A DNA stretch of 6,454 nucleotides, from contig SSGN01000044.1 in assembly GCA_008016945.1 (NCBI GenBank), forward strand, positions 1 through 6,454, in the 5' to 3' direction. Below are positions 1 to 6,416 of the stretch, in pieces. The DNA is from Flavobacteriales bacterium. Lineage in GTDB: Bacteria > Bacteroidota > Bacteroidia > Flavobacteriales > PHOS-HE28. How positions within the stretch are numbered: position 1 is the first letter of the stretch; every line of letters begins with the position of its first letter. Both the position numbers and the translations under genes were made by a program. The notes under the pieces were generated by a model. It made no database searches and was not told the origin of the DNA. It saw nothing but the letters and a program-made list of their open reading frames with translations.

Positions 1-208
1 GGCCCTGGGCGGCAGCGGCGGCCTCCACCCCGGCGCGCAGGCCCGCGGCGGCTTCCGCACCCAGCGGCCAGCCGGTCAACAGCCCGACCCGGCAGGCGGC
101 GCCGGCCACCTGCACCTCCCAGCGCGCCTGGGGCGGGGCGATGGGTGGCCCCGAAGGCGTTGCCGCAAGGCTTTCGAGGGCGTGGATCAAACGGGGGGTG
201 GGGTCCAT
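1..208 (-). CDS. Probable Mrp/ApbC-type Fe-S cluster carrier ATPase, N-terminal fragment (runs off left edge)
   Basis: Reading the minus strand from ATG at 208-206 gives 69 open codons to the edge of the window, so the 3' part is missing. The peptide starts MDPTPRLIHALESL, has a Pro/Ala linker (about residues 16-28), then a short beta-type stretch (WEVQVAGAACRVGLLTGWPL, residues 30-49) and an Ala-rich helix. This resembles the small N-terminal domain of bacterial Mrp proteins, where a V-x-V-G-G-x-V-x-V strand pair is followed by a G-Y/W-P turn. The P-loop ATPase part that would prove it lies outside the window. Mrp proteins are cytoplasmic P-loop ATPases thought to carry Fe-S clusters. Context helps: metG begins at the other end pointing away, and mrp and metG are classic divergent neighbours in gammaproteobacteria. 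A purine-rich GAGAG lies about 8 nt upstream of the ATG. That the frame is a real gene is likely; the Mrp identity is an inference and could be wrong. Confidence 0.5.
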   Translation of the reverse strand, partial: MDPTPRLIHALESLAATPSGPPIAPPQARWEVQVAGAACRVGLLTGWPLGAEAAAGLRAGVEAAAAAQG

Positions 209-241
209 GGGGGGGCTCTCGTCCGGGCCAGTACCCGGCAA

Positions 242-270
242 TTGTGACGATCGGATGCACGGCGGATAAA
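242..270 (+). promoter_or_regulatory. Predicted sigma70-type promoter for the TonB-dependent receptor gene
   Basis: TTGTGA (242-247) and GATAAA (265-270) are separated by 17 bp. Each matches the -35 and -10 consensus at four of six positions. Transcription would start near 277, giving a leader of about 97 nt. This is the most AT-rich part of the divergent intergenic region, as expected for a promoter. It is predicted by eye only; the adjacent AT-rich bases (AAATAT) allow a shifted -10. Confidence 0.42.
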
Positions 271-319
271 TATCGTGTTAAGTTCCGTTCAGGCCACGCG
301 TTCGGGCCTTGTTCAGCTG

Positions 320-339
320 CGACTCCACTGCGGGAGTCG
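320..339 (+). other. Short hairpin in the leader of the receptor mRNA
   Basis: CGACTCC (320-326) and GGAGTCG (333-339) are perfectly complementary 7-bp arms around a 6-nt loop (ACTGCG). The hairpin lies about 20 nt before the ribosome binding site, so it could affect translation or mRNA stability. It does not match a riboswitch class that I recognise, and no function can be assigned. Confidence 0.4.
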
Positions 340-358
340 GCATCGCAACCACTGCTCC

Positions 359-364
359 AGGGGA
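359..364 (+). promoter_or_regulatory. Ribosome binding site that fixes the receptor start at 374
   Basis: AGGGGA ends 9 nt before ATG 374. The open frame extends upstream to another ATG at 275, but that start has no comparable site, would put 33 unlikely residues before the signal peptide, and lies at or before the predicted transcription start. The start at 374 is therefore preferred. Confidence 0.7.
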
Positions 365-373
365 CTACACGCA

Positions 374-3367
374 ATGAAGCAATCATACGCACCCACCCGC
401 CATCGCCTCAGTGCCGCCCTGCTGGCCGCCATGATCGTGCCGTTCGCCGGCCAGGCGCTGGCACAGGACGCCCAGTCGACGTCCGAGGACGAGGAAACGA
501 AGACGGCCGAGTCCAGCAAGCAACAGGCGACCAACCTCGAACAGGTCACGGTCACCGGCTCGCGCATCGCACGCGACACCTTCAACTCCGTGTCACCGAT
601 CCAGGTGATCAACCGCGAAGAAACTACCGTGGCTGGTTTCAACTCCACGACCGGCGTGCTGCAGAGCAACACCGTCACCGCAGGCTCCGCGCAGATCAAC
701 AACGCGTACGGTGGCTACGTGGTCAACGGCGGCGGCGGCGTAAACACCCTTTCGCTGCGCGGCTTGGGCGCCACCCGTACCCTGTTGCTGATGAACGGCC
801 GGCGCGTGGCGCCATCGGGCTCGCGCGGCGCCGTTGGTGCCACCGACCTGAACGTGCTGCCGAACATCATGGTCGACCGCATCGAAATCCTGAAGGACGG
901 CGCGTCGTCCATCTACGGCTCCGACGCGGTGGCCGGCGTGGTCAACATCGTCACCCGCCGCAATGTCGACGGCCCAGTCATTGAGTTTCAGCAGAACGTC
1001 ACCCAGGACGGCGGTGGCAACGAAACTCGCGCCTCCGTCATGAATGGCCTGACTCGCGACAACTGGTGGGTCTCCGGCTCGCTGGAAGCCTACCACCGCA
1101 GCGAAATGACCATCGGCGACCGCGACTGGGCCAGCGAGTGCCCGCGTCCGCTGTGGGGCCGCGACCCGGCCACCGGCGAATACGGCACCCAGGACTACGT
1201 CGACCCGATCACAGGCAAGCCCAAGTGCTGGGGGCTGGACGCTGGTGGCGTCACCATCAACACGATCGGCACGCCGACCCGTCCGGGTGTGCCTGCCGCT
1301 GGCACCATCGGAACCAGCTTCAACCGCTGGCGCCCCAATGCCGCAGTCACCGGCGGCACATTCCCCGGCTACGAGGGCGTGAGCCTCAACTCCCGCGACA
1401 CCTTCGAACCTCGCATGCTGGAAGAGTCGCTGATCTCGCCAACCCACAACTTCACTGGCTTCCTGCAAGGTGGCGTTGACATTGGTGCGCTGGGCGACGC
1501 GGAGCTGTACTTCGAACTGCTGGGCAGCCGTCGCGAATCCCGCCAGACCGGTTACCGCCAGCTTTCGATGGACTATCCGCGCGGCAGCCTGCTGTTGCCG
1601 CCGGAGTTCCGCAACCTGGCCACCTTGAACCCGCCCGCTGACGGTTCCACCAACGGGCAGATTGTGGCAGTCCGTGCCTTCGTCGGCTTCGGCACGTACG
1701 ACAGCGAGCAGAACGTCGACTTCTACCGTGCCATCGGCGGCATCCGCGGCAACCTGACCTCGGAATGGAACTACGACTTCAATCTGCAGTACGCGCGCTC
1801 TAACGCCAAGTACATGATCGAGTCGTTCCTGACCGATCGCATCGCCCGCAGTTACGACGTGGTTGCCGCCGGAAGCGGCTTTGCCTGCCGGAACCCCGCC
1901 GACGGTTGCGTGGCCGCGCCTGCGCTGACCCCAAGCGTGATTGGTGGCAACCTGCCCCAAGCCTGGGTGAACTACATCTTCCAGCCAACCTGGGGCAACA
2001 CGCTGTATACGGATACGACCGCCAACCTGAACGTTGACGGCCCGCTGTTCGACCTTCCACACGGCACTGTCAGCGGCGCCTTCGGCCTTGAATACCGCCG
2101 CTCGGAAATCGATGACTCCCCGGCCCCGGATTCGGTTGCCAACAACCTGTACGGCCTGACCGCCTCGCAGCCGACCCGCGGCAAGGACGCGGTGATGGAG
2201 GCCTTCGCGGAGATCGAGATCCCGGTGCTTTCCGGAATGAAGGGGGCGGAAGAACTGACGTTCAACGTTTCCGGTCGATATACCGATTACGATTCCTATG
2301 GCTCTGACACCACCTACAAGATCGGCATGCTGTACACGCCGGTGCAGTGGGTGTCGCTGCGCGGCTCGTATGGCACATCGTTCCGCGCACCAGCGCTGTT
2401 CGAGCAATTCCTGGGTGCCACCACCGGCTTCCTGTCAGCAAGCACCGACCCGTGTGAGGACTGGGGCGACCTGCCTGCCACCAGCCTGGTCCGCACCAAC
2501 TGCTCCTCGGAAGGCCTGCCGGCAAACTTCCAGCAGACCAATTCCGTACAAGTCGCCACGAAGGGTGGCGCCGAAACCGGCTTGGCGGCAGAAACATCCA
2601 CCGCACTGACCGCGGGCATCGTGTTCCAGCCCGAGTTCCCGGAGTGGTTCGGTGACCTGTCATTCGCCGCCGACTACTACGACATCCAGGTCGACAACGG
2701 CGTGACCCGCCTGTCCGGCGGCCAGGTAATCAACCTGTGCTATGGCAGCCTTGCCAGTGACTTCCAGGCACGCAATGGCTGGTGCAACCTGGTCACCCGC
2801 GGGGCCAACAACGGCTTGAGTGTCACCACCGGCTACGTGAACATCTCCACCAGCAAAGTGCGTGGCTGGGACTTCACCACGCGCTACGTTCGCGACATCG
2901 GCCCGGGCACTTTCCGCGCCACCGCGCTGGTGACCAACTTCATGGAGCAGTCCGGCCGGACCTTCCCCGATGACCCGATCGTAAACTGGACCGGCACACT
3001 CAATTCGCCGCAGTACACCGGAAACCTGGACCTGGCGTACACCTTCCGCAACTGGATGGTGCGCTACGGCCTGGAATGGGTCGATGGCATGGACAGCTAC
3101 GACTACTACGCCGATGGCGACCCGGACCTTCGCCAGCAGTACGTGGACTTCTACAAGCTGTATACCGACGACTTCTTCCTGCATGCGCTCTCTGCGCGTT
3201 ATGCGGCAGACAATTGGTCTGTCACCGGTGGCGTACGCAATCTGACCAACGAAACCCCGCCGGTGATTTCCAACGGCGTGATCAACACGGTCGGCAATGC
3301 CCCGCTGTACAGTGGCTTCGACTACTTCGGGCGCAGCTTCTTCGTGAACTTCACAAAGGAGTTCTGA
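374..3367 (+). CDS. TonB-dependent outer-membrane receptor (997 aa)
   Basis: This is an outer-membrane active transporter powered by TonB-ExbB-ExbD. Residues 1-30 are a Sec signal peptide (basic start, hydrophobic LSAALLAAM core, ALA|QD cleavage). A polar acidic spacer (31-54) leads to a TonB box (LEQVTVTGSRI, about 55-65). The plug domain follows (about 72-197) with hallmark segments LSLRGLGATRTLLLMNGRRV and IEILKDGASSIYGSDAVAGV. The remaining roughly 800 residues fit a 22-strand barrel ending in Phe (SFFVNFTKEF), the usual outer-membrane assembly signal. The mature protein has eight cysteines in four close pairs (256/285, 505/512, 694/710, 789/804), probably disulfides in extracellular loops. 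Length is normal for the large Xanthomonadales and Caulobacter receptors. The ligand is unknown: nothing marks it as a siderophore, cobalamin or sugar receptor. The adjacent exported S9 peptidase hints at peptides, which is inference. The gene has its own promoter and terminator. Family assignment is secure; substrate is not. Confidence 0.95.
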   Translation: MKQSYAPTRHRLSAALLAAMIVPFAGQALAQDAQSTSEDEETKTAESSKQQATNLEQVTVTGSRIARDTFNSVSPIQVINREETTVAGFNSTTGVLQSNTVTAGSAQINNAYGGYVVNGGGGVNTLSLRGLGATRTLLLMNGRRVAPSGSRGAVGATDLNVLPNIMVDRIEILKDGASSIYGSDAVAGVVNIVTRRNVDGPVIEFQQNVTQDGGGNETRASVMNGLTRDNWWVSGSLEAYHRSEMTIGDRDWASECPRPLWGRDPATGEYGTQDYVDPITGKPKCWGLDAGGVTINTIGTPTRPGVPAAGTIGTSFNRWRPNAAVTGGTFPGYEGVSLNSRDTFEPRMLEESLISPTHNFTGFLQGGVDIGALGDAELYFELLGSRRESRQTGYRQLSMDYPRGSLLLPPEFRNLATLNPPADGSTNGQIVAVRAFVGFGTYDSEQNVDFYRAIGGIRGNLTSEWNYDFNLQYARSNAKYMIESFLTDRIARSYDVVAAGSGFACRNPADGCVAAPALTPSVIGGNLPQAWVNYIFQPTWGNTLYTDTTANLNVDGPLFDLPHGTVSGAFGLEYRRSEIDDSPAPDSVANNLYGLTASQPTRGKDAVMEAFAEIEIPVLSGMKGAEELTFNVSGRYTDYDSYGSDTTYKIGMLYTPVQWVSLRGSYGTSFRAPALFEQFLGATTGFLSASTDPCEDWGDLPATSLVRTNCSSEGLPANFQQTNSVQVATKGGAETGLAAETSTALTAGIVFQPEFPEWFGDLSFAADYYDIQVDNGVTRLSGGQVINLCYGSLASDFQARNGWCNLVTRGANNGLSVTTGYVNISTSKVRGWDFTTRYVRDIGPGTFRATALVTNFMEQSGRTFPDDPIVNWTGTLNSPQYTGNLDLAYTFRNWMVRYGLEWVDGMDSYDYYADGDPDLRQQYVDFYKLYTDDFFLHALSARYAADNWSVTGGVRNLTNETPPVISNGVINTVGNAPLYSGFDYFGRSFFVNFTKEF

Positions 3368-3396
3368 TAGCTTCGTAAAGATGCGTCGACCAACCT

Positions 3397-3429
3397 GCCG
3401 CCGCTCCCAGGAGCGGCGGCTCTTTTTCT
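3397..3429 (+). terminator. Rho-independent terminator of the receptor gene
   Basis: An 11-bp perfect GC-rich stem (3397-3407 with 3410-3420, GCCGCCGCTCC/GGAGCGGCGGC) is followed at once by TCTTTTTCT. It lies 29 nt after the receptor stop codon. The formal loop is only CA, so the innermost C-G pair probably opens to give a 4-nt loop. The structure should strongly separate the receptor transcript from the peptidase gene downstream. Confidence 0.9.
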
Positions 3430-3432
3430 GCT

Positions 3433-3482
3433 GATCCTGCCTGCAGGATCTTCCGGTCAGCGGGTCGCAGACTGCGTCACCC
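3433..3482. repeat. Two dyad-symmetric elements upstream of the peptidase gene
   Basis: GATCCTGC (3433-3440) is mirrored by GCAGGATC (3443-3450) with a CT centre. A second element, CGCAG-A-CTGCG (3466-3476), is flanked by GGGT (3462-3465) and ACCC (3479-3482). Neither is followed by a T-tract, so they are not obvious terminators. Their place between the receptor terminator and the peptidase start suggests operators or remnants of transcript-end structures. The rest of this 235-nt gap holds a possible weak -35 (TTGACC, 3519-3524) without a convincing -10. Confidence 0.35.
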
Positions 3483-3602
3483 ACATCCGAGCACACGATG
3501 CACCTCAAGGGCGGCGAGTTGACCTGATTAGCCCCTCGCATGAACACACCTGAAGTCCCCGCCACGGCCGACAGGCCCCAGACCCTGGATGGACCCTGAC
3601 CC

Positions 3603-5642
3603 ATGAAAGCGATTTTCCTCGGTTTCGCAGCACTTTCACTTCTTGTTCCCGCCGCGCAGCAGTTGCGCGCAGAAACTCCAACGCAACCGACGATCGAGCA
3701 ACTGGCCGCGTATCCGCAGTACTCAGGCTTCACCCTGTCCCCCGATGGCACCCACATCGCAGCCCTGCGTGGCGACGGCGAAGATCGCGTAATCGCGGTG
3801 TGGCAAACGGATGCGTTGGACAAGGCGCCAACCCTGATCGGTTCGGCCAAGATGAAGATCAACGGCGTTTCGTTCATCAAGAGCGATCGCCTGGCGGTGC
3901 TGTTGTCTCAACCGCACGACCTGCGCAGCGACCGTGTCACCAAGCACTTCCTTTCCAAGTTGATGATCACCGACTTGCAAGGCAAGGAATGGAAGGAGCC
4001 AATGCCCCAGGAGCGCGCCAATAGCCGTTCCGAAGAACTGATGCAGGCTCTCAGCAACCCGACCGTGCTTGACAGGCTACCCAACGACCCCAATCACATC
4101 CTGGTCGTCAACAACGTCGGCAGCAACGCCGGCGACGTCTACAAGGTGAACCTATCCACGTTCAAAGCCGAACGTATTCAGATCTCCGAGGACAAGGTCG
4201 CCGGATACGTCACTGACCTCGATGGTTCCCTGCGCGCGCGCCTGAAGCAAAGCGTGGATGACCGCGGCGCGTACGTCTCGGCGGAATTCCGCAATGCCGG
4301 TGGCCAGTGGGAGGAGCACTTCCGCTCATACGTCAAGAATCGCGACCAGACCCAGATTATCGGCTTCGGCAACGATCCCAACATCGCCTTCGTGCTCAGC
4401 AACGAGGGACAAGACAAGTCACTGATCTACGAGTACGACATCGCGGCACGCCAGCGCAAGGAAGTGCTTTTCCAGCACCGATACTTCAATGCCAACCGCG
4501 TACTGGTCAATCCGTACCGCGCCGCTGGTGACCACTTTGGGCAGATCCTCGGCTTGGGCTATGAAGGCCCGCGCGGCGATGACATCGAATGGACCGATGC
4601 CAACATGCGCGCACTCGATGCCGGACTCCGCAAGGCACTGGGTATCACCAGCGACAAGCTGAGGATCGTCGACCCGGCGACAGGCCGGGCCGCGACAATC
4701 GACTACCCGACGCAGAAGAACATCACCATCACCGGCTACACCCCGGACCTGTCCACCGTCCTTCTGAGCGTGGATGGCGCTTCGGCGCCACCCGAGTATT
4801 ACCTGTTCCGCGACGGCCAGCTTACCCTGTTGGCGAAGGCGTTCCCGGACATCGACCCCCGCTCGCTGGGAAAGACGGAACTTGTCTACTACAAGGCGCG
4901 CGACGGACTGGACATTCCCGCTTTCCTCACCCGTCCTGACACGGAACTGTGCGGCGCCGGCCCTTGGCCGGCAGTGGTGCATCCACATGGTGGCCCGTGG
5001 TCACGTGACACCATGGATTTCGACGGATCGATGTGGGTACCGCTACTGGCTTCACGATGCAAGGCCGTGCTACGCCCGCAATTCCGGGGATCCGAAGGCT
5101 GGGGCCGCAAGCTGTGGATGGCTGGTGACGCCGAATGGGGCCAGAAGATGCAGGATGACAAGGACGACGGTGCCAAGTGGCTGATCGAGCAGGGTATCGC
5201 CAAGCCCGGCCACATCGCCATGTTCGGCTTCTCCTACGGCGGCTACTCCGCGTTCACGGCCTCGGTGCGTCCCAATGGCTTGTACAAGTGCGCAATCGCC
5301 GGCGCGGGTGTGTCCGACATCAAGCGCATCTGGGCGCGGTTCTTCACCAATCCATTCTTCCGGCAGGCCCAGGCACCCACCGTCGAAGGACTGAGCCCGC
5401 TCGACAAGGCCGCCGAAATGCAGATCCCGCTGATGGTCTATCACGGCGACCGCGACCAGACCGTGCCGCTGGAGCAGTCGATCTGGTTTGTCAACAAGGC
5501 CAAGCAGGCCGGCAAGCCGGTGGTCTACCACGAGATCGCCGACTATGGTCATGGCCCCGCCTGGACGCGCGCAACCATGGCCGAGCAACTGCGGCTGATC
5601 GACGACTATCTGGCCCAGGAGTGCGGCGGCGGCGGGCTATGA
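3603..5642 (+). CDS. Exported S9-family (prolyl oligopeptidase / dipeptidyl aminopeptidase type) serine peptidase
   Basis: The 679-aa product should hydrolyse short peptides in the periplasm or outside the cell. Residues 1-23 are a signal peptide (MKAIFLGFAALSLLVPAAQ, cleavage LRA|ET). The region from about 30 to 425 fits the beta-propeller that limits substrate size in S9 enzymes, with a blade-like FTLSPDGTHIAAL near residue 43. The alpha/beta-hydrolase domain starts near residue 431 (KARDGLDIPAFLTRP). It shows HPHGGPW (460-466), RGSEGWG, and nucleophile motif GFSYGGY with Ser544. Asp618 (HGDRDQTVP) and His650 (DYGHGP) complete the triad by comparison with DPP4, so the enzyme appears intact. 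The length is typical. The start is fixed by an in-frame TGA at 3597-3599 and by the signal peptide; GGATGGA (3587-3593) is a modest ribosome binding site. It follows the receptor gene on the same strand but behind a terminator, so it probably has its own promoter. Exact specificity (dipeptidyl, acylaminoacyl or other) cannot be read from the sequence. Confidence 0.94.
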   Translation: MKAIFLGFAALSLLVPAAQQLRAETPTQPTIEQLAAYPQYSGFTLSPDGTHIAALRGDGEDRVIAVWQTDALDKAPTLIGSAKMKINGVSFIKSDRLAVLLSQPHDLRSDRVTKHFLSKLMITDLQGKEWKEPMPQERANSRSEELMQALSNPTVLDRLPNDPNHILVVNNVGSNAGDVYKVNLSTFKAERIQISEDKVAGYVTDLDGSLRARLKQSVDDRGAYVSAEFRNAGGQWEEHFRSYVKNRDQTQIIGFGNDPNIAFVLSNEGQDKSLIYEYDIAARQRKEVLFQHRYFNANRVLVNPYRAAGDHFGQILGLGYEGPRGDDIEWTDANMRALDAGLRKALGITSDKLRIVDPATGRAATIDYPTQKNITITGYTPDLSTVLLSVDGASAPPEYYLFRDGQLTLLAKAFPDIDPRSLGKTELVYYKARDGLDIPAFLTRPDTELCGAGPWPAVVHPHGGPWSRDTMDFDGSMWVPLLASRCKAVLRPQFRGSEGWGRKLWMAGDAEWGQKMQDDKDDGAKWLIEQGIAKPGHIAMFGFSYGGYSAFTASVRPNGLYKCAIAGAGVSDIKRIWARFFTNPFFRQAQAPTVEGLSPLDKAAEMQIPLMVYHGDRDQTVPLEQSIWFVNKAKQAGKPVVYHEIADYGHGPAWTRATMAEQLRLIDDYLAQECGGGGL

Positions 5643-5646
5643 ACCT

Positions 5647-5685
5647 CACGCGCCCACGAATCTTGAACGGATCCGTGGGCGCGTG
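5647..5685 (+). terminator. Long hairpin after the peptidase gene, lacking a U-tract
   Basis: A perfect 12-bp stem (5647-5658 with 5674-5685, core CGCGCCCACG/CGTGGGCGCG) starts 5 nt after the peptidase stop codon. After one mismatch, ATC/GAT (5660-5662 with 5670-5672) can add three more pairs around a 7-nt loop. No run of T follows (GCTCCCC), so it is not a canonical intrinsic terminator. It may terminate inefficiently or protect the mRNA 3' end from exonucleases. Confidence 0.5.
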
Positions 5686-5727
5686 CTCCCCATCGAAGCA
5701 GCCGCTGATCCGTACGCATGCGGATGC

Positions 5728-5736
5728 TGGTATAAC
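5728..5736 (+). promoter_or_regulatory. Predicted extended -10 promoter of the DUF2147 gene
   Basis: TGGTATAAC combines the extended TGn element (5728-5730) with TATAAC, five of six matches to the -10 consensus. No good -35 lies 16-18 bp upstream, which is acceptable for extended -10 promoters. Transcription would start near 5743, giving a leader of about 48 nt that contains a small GCCGC/GCGGC hairpin (5749-5766) before the ribosome binding site. Confidence 0.5.
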
Positions 5737-5780
5737 AGATTCAGGCTCGCCGCTGGTGCTGGCGGCCATCTACGCCCTTG

Positions 5781-5787
5781 GGAGGGG
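5781..5787 (+). promoter_or_regulatory. Strong ribosome binding site of the DUF2147 gene
   Basis: GGAGGGG lies 3 nt before ATG 5791 (5 nt from the GGAGG core). The frame is open back to a GTG at 5683, but that codon lies inside the hairpin after the peptidase gene and upstream of the predicted promoter. The ribosome binding site and the signal peptide directly after 5791 decide the start. Confidence 0.8.
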
Positions 5788-5790
5788 ACC

Positions 5791-6234
5791 ATGCGCAACA
5801 CCCTGCTGACCTGCCTGGCTGTATCGCTTTTCTCGCTGACTCTGTCGGTCACTGCCAGCGCCGCCGACTCCGCCGTCGGCCGCTGGAAGACCATTGATGA
5901 CGACACCGGCAAGCCCAAGTCGATCGTCGAGATCACCCAGGCCGCCAATGGCAGCGTCAGCGGTCGCATCGTCGAGCTGATCAACCCGAGCAAGCCCAAC
6001 CCGACCTGCGACAAGTGCAGCGACGACCGCAAGGACCAGCCGATCACCGGCATGGAGATAATCCGCGGCATGAAGGCGTCGGGCGGTGGCAAGTACGCCG
6101 GCGGCACCATCCTCAAGCCCGACGAGGGCAAGGTCTACAAGTCGAAGATGGCGCTGGTCGAGGGCGGGCAGAAGCTGGAGGTGTCCGGCTGCATCGCCTT
6201 CATCTGCAAGTCGCAGACCTGGCTGCGGCAATAG
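5791..6234 (+). CDS. Exported DUF2147 family protein (147 aa)
   Basis: This small protein probably acts in the periplasm; the DUF2147 family has no established biochemical function, so none is given. Residues 1-24 are a signal peptide (MRNTLLTCLAVSLFSLTLSV, cleavage ASA|AD). The mature part shows the family pattern from end to end: VGRWKTIDDDTGKPKSIVEI (29-48), SGRIVELINP, P-x-C-x-x-C (Cys73, Cys76), QPITGMEI (83-90), GGTILKPDEGKVY (104-116), and a final SQTWLRQ. Besides Cys73/Cys76 there is a second pair, Cys134/Cys139. Disulfides are likely in the periplasm; metal binding is possible but unsupported. Length is typical of the family, which is predicted to be a compact beta-rich fold. The gene has its own extended -10 promoter, strong ribosome binding site and terminator, so it looks monocistronic. 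Its position between the peptidase gene and metG does not suggest a shared pathway. Confidence 0.9.
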   Translation: MRNTLLTCLAVSLFSLTLSVTASAADSAVGRWKTIDDDTGKPKSIVEITQAANGSVSGRIVELINPSKPNPTCDKCSDDRKDQPITGMEIIRGMKASGGGKYAGGTILKPDEGKVYKSKMALVEGGQKLEVSGCIAFICKSQTWLRQ

Positions 6235-6260
6235 GCCCGCAGCGCCAGCACCGCCTCATC

Positions 6261-6292
6261 GCGACCCGGCCCCAGGCCGGGTCGCTGCTTTT
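6261..6292 (+). terminator. Rho-independent terminator of the DUF2147 gene
   Basis: An 11-bp perfect stem (6261-6271 with 6275-6285, GCGACCCGGCC/GGCCGGGTCGC) around a 3-nt CCA loop is followed by TGCTTTT. It lies 26 nt after the DUF2147 stop codon and isolates that gene from metG downstream. Confidence 0.88.
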
Positions 6293-6380
6293 GGGTTGGC
6301 CACCTCCGGCCGGGACCGCGCTCCGGGGCCGCCGCCCTGCCTGCGCCGCCGGTGCCTGATCGGGTCCGGCCCACCCCCCA

Positions 6381-6389
6381 TGCGATAAT
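6381..6389 (+). promoter_or_regulatory. Predicted extended -10 promoter of metG
   Basis: TGCGATAAT has a TGn extension and GATAAT, five of six matches to the -10 consensus, inside an otherwise very GC-rich stretch. No clear -35 is visible. Transcription would begin near 6396, leaving a leader of only about 21 nt before ATG 6417. Confidence 0.5.
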
Positions 6390-6416
6390 CCCCGCCCCCC
6401 TGCCGCACGCCCGCCC

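Noticed and set aside
320..339. Leader hairpin of the receptor gene as a cobalamin or other riboswitch
   Set aside because: The leader is under 100 nt, shows only a simple 7-bp stem, and lacks conserved boxes of any riboswitch class that I can recognise.
275..373. Upstream extension of the receptor to ATG 275
   Set aside because: There is no ribosome binding site, the added 33 residues would bury the signal peptide, and the codon is at or before the predicted transcription start. ATG 374 has AGGGGA at good spacing.
145..984. Plus-strand open frame of 279 codons at the left side
   Set aside because: It overlaps the minus-strand N-terminal fragment and then the receptor plug domain in another frame. 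The peptide is Arg/Gly/Pro-rich and low in complexity.
593..2407. Long minus-strand open frame of 604 codons inside the receptor gene
   Set aside because: It is antisense to a receptor with clear family motifs. Its translation is rich in Val, Ala, Gly, Arg and His without domain motifs or a signal, as expected for a chance frame in GC-rich DNA.
2660..3880. Minus-strand open frame of 406 codons spanning the receptor end, the intergenic gap and the peptidase start
   Set aside because: It crosses two real genes and a strong plus-strand terminator, has no recognisable domain, and looks like a shadow frame.
5715..5722. CGCATGCG palindrome near the DUF2147 promoter
   Set aside because: An 8-bp palindrome is expected by chance in this composition and nothing else supports a binding site.
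5683..5790. Upstream extension of the DUF2147 gene to GTG 5683
   Set aside because: The GTG lies within a hairpin and upstream of the predicted promoter. ATG 5791 has a strong ribosome binding site and is followed directly by a signal peptide.
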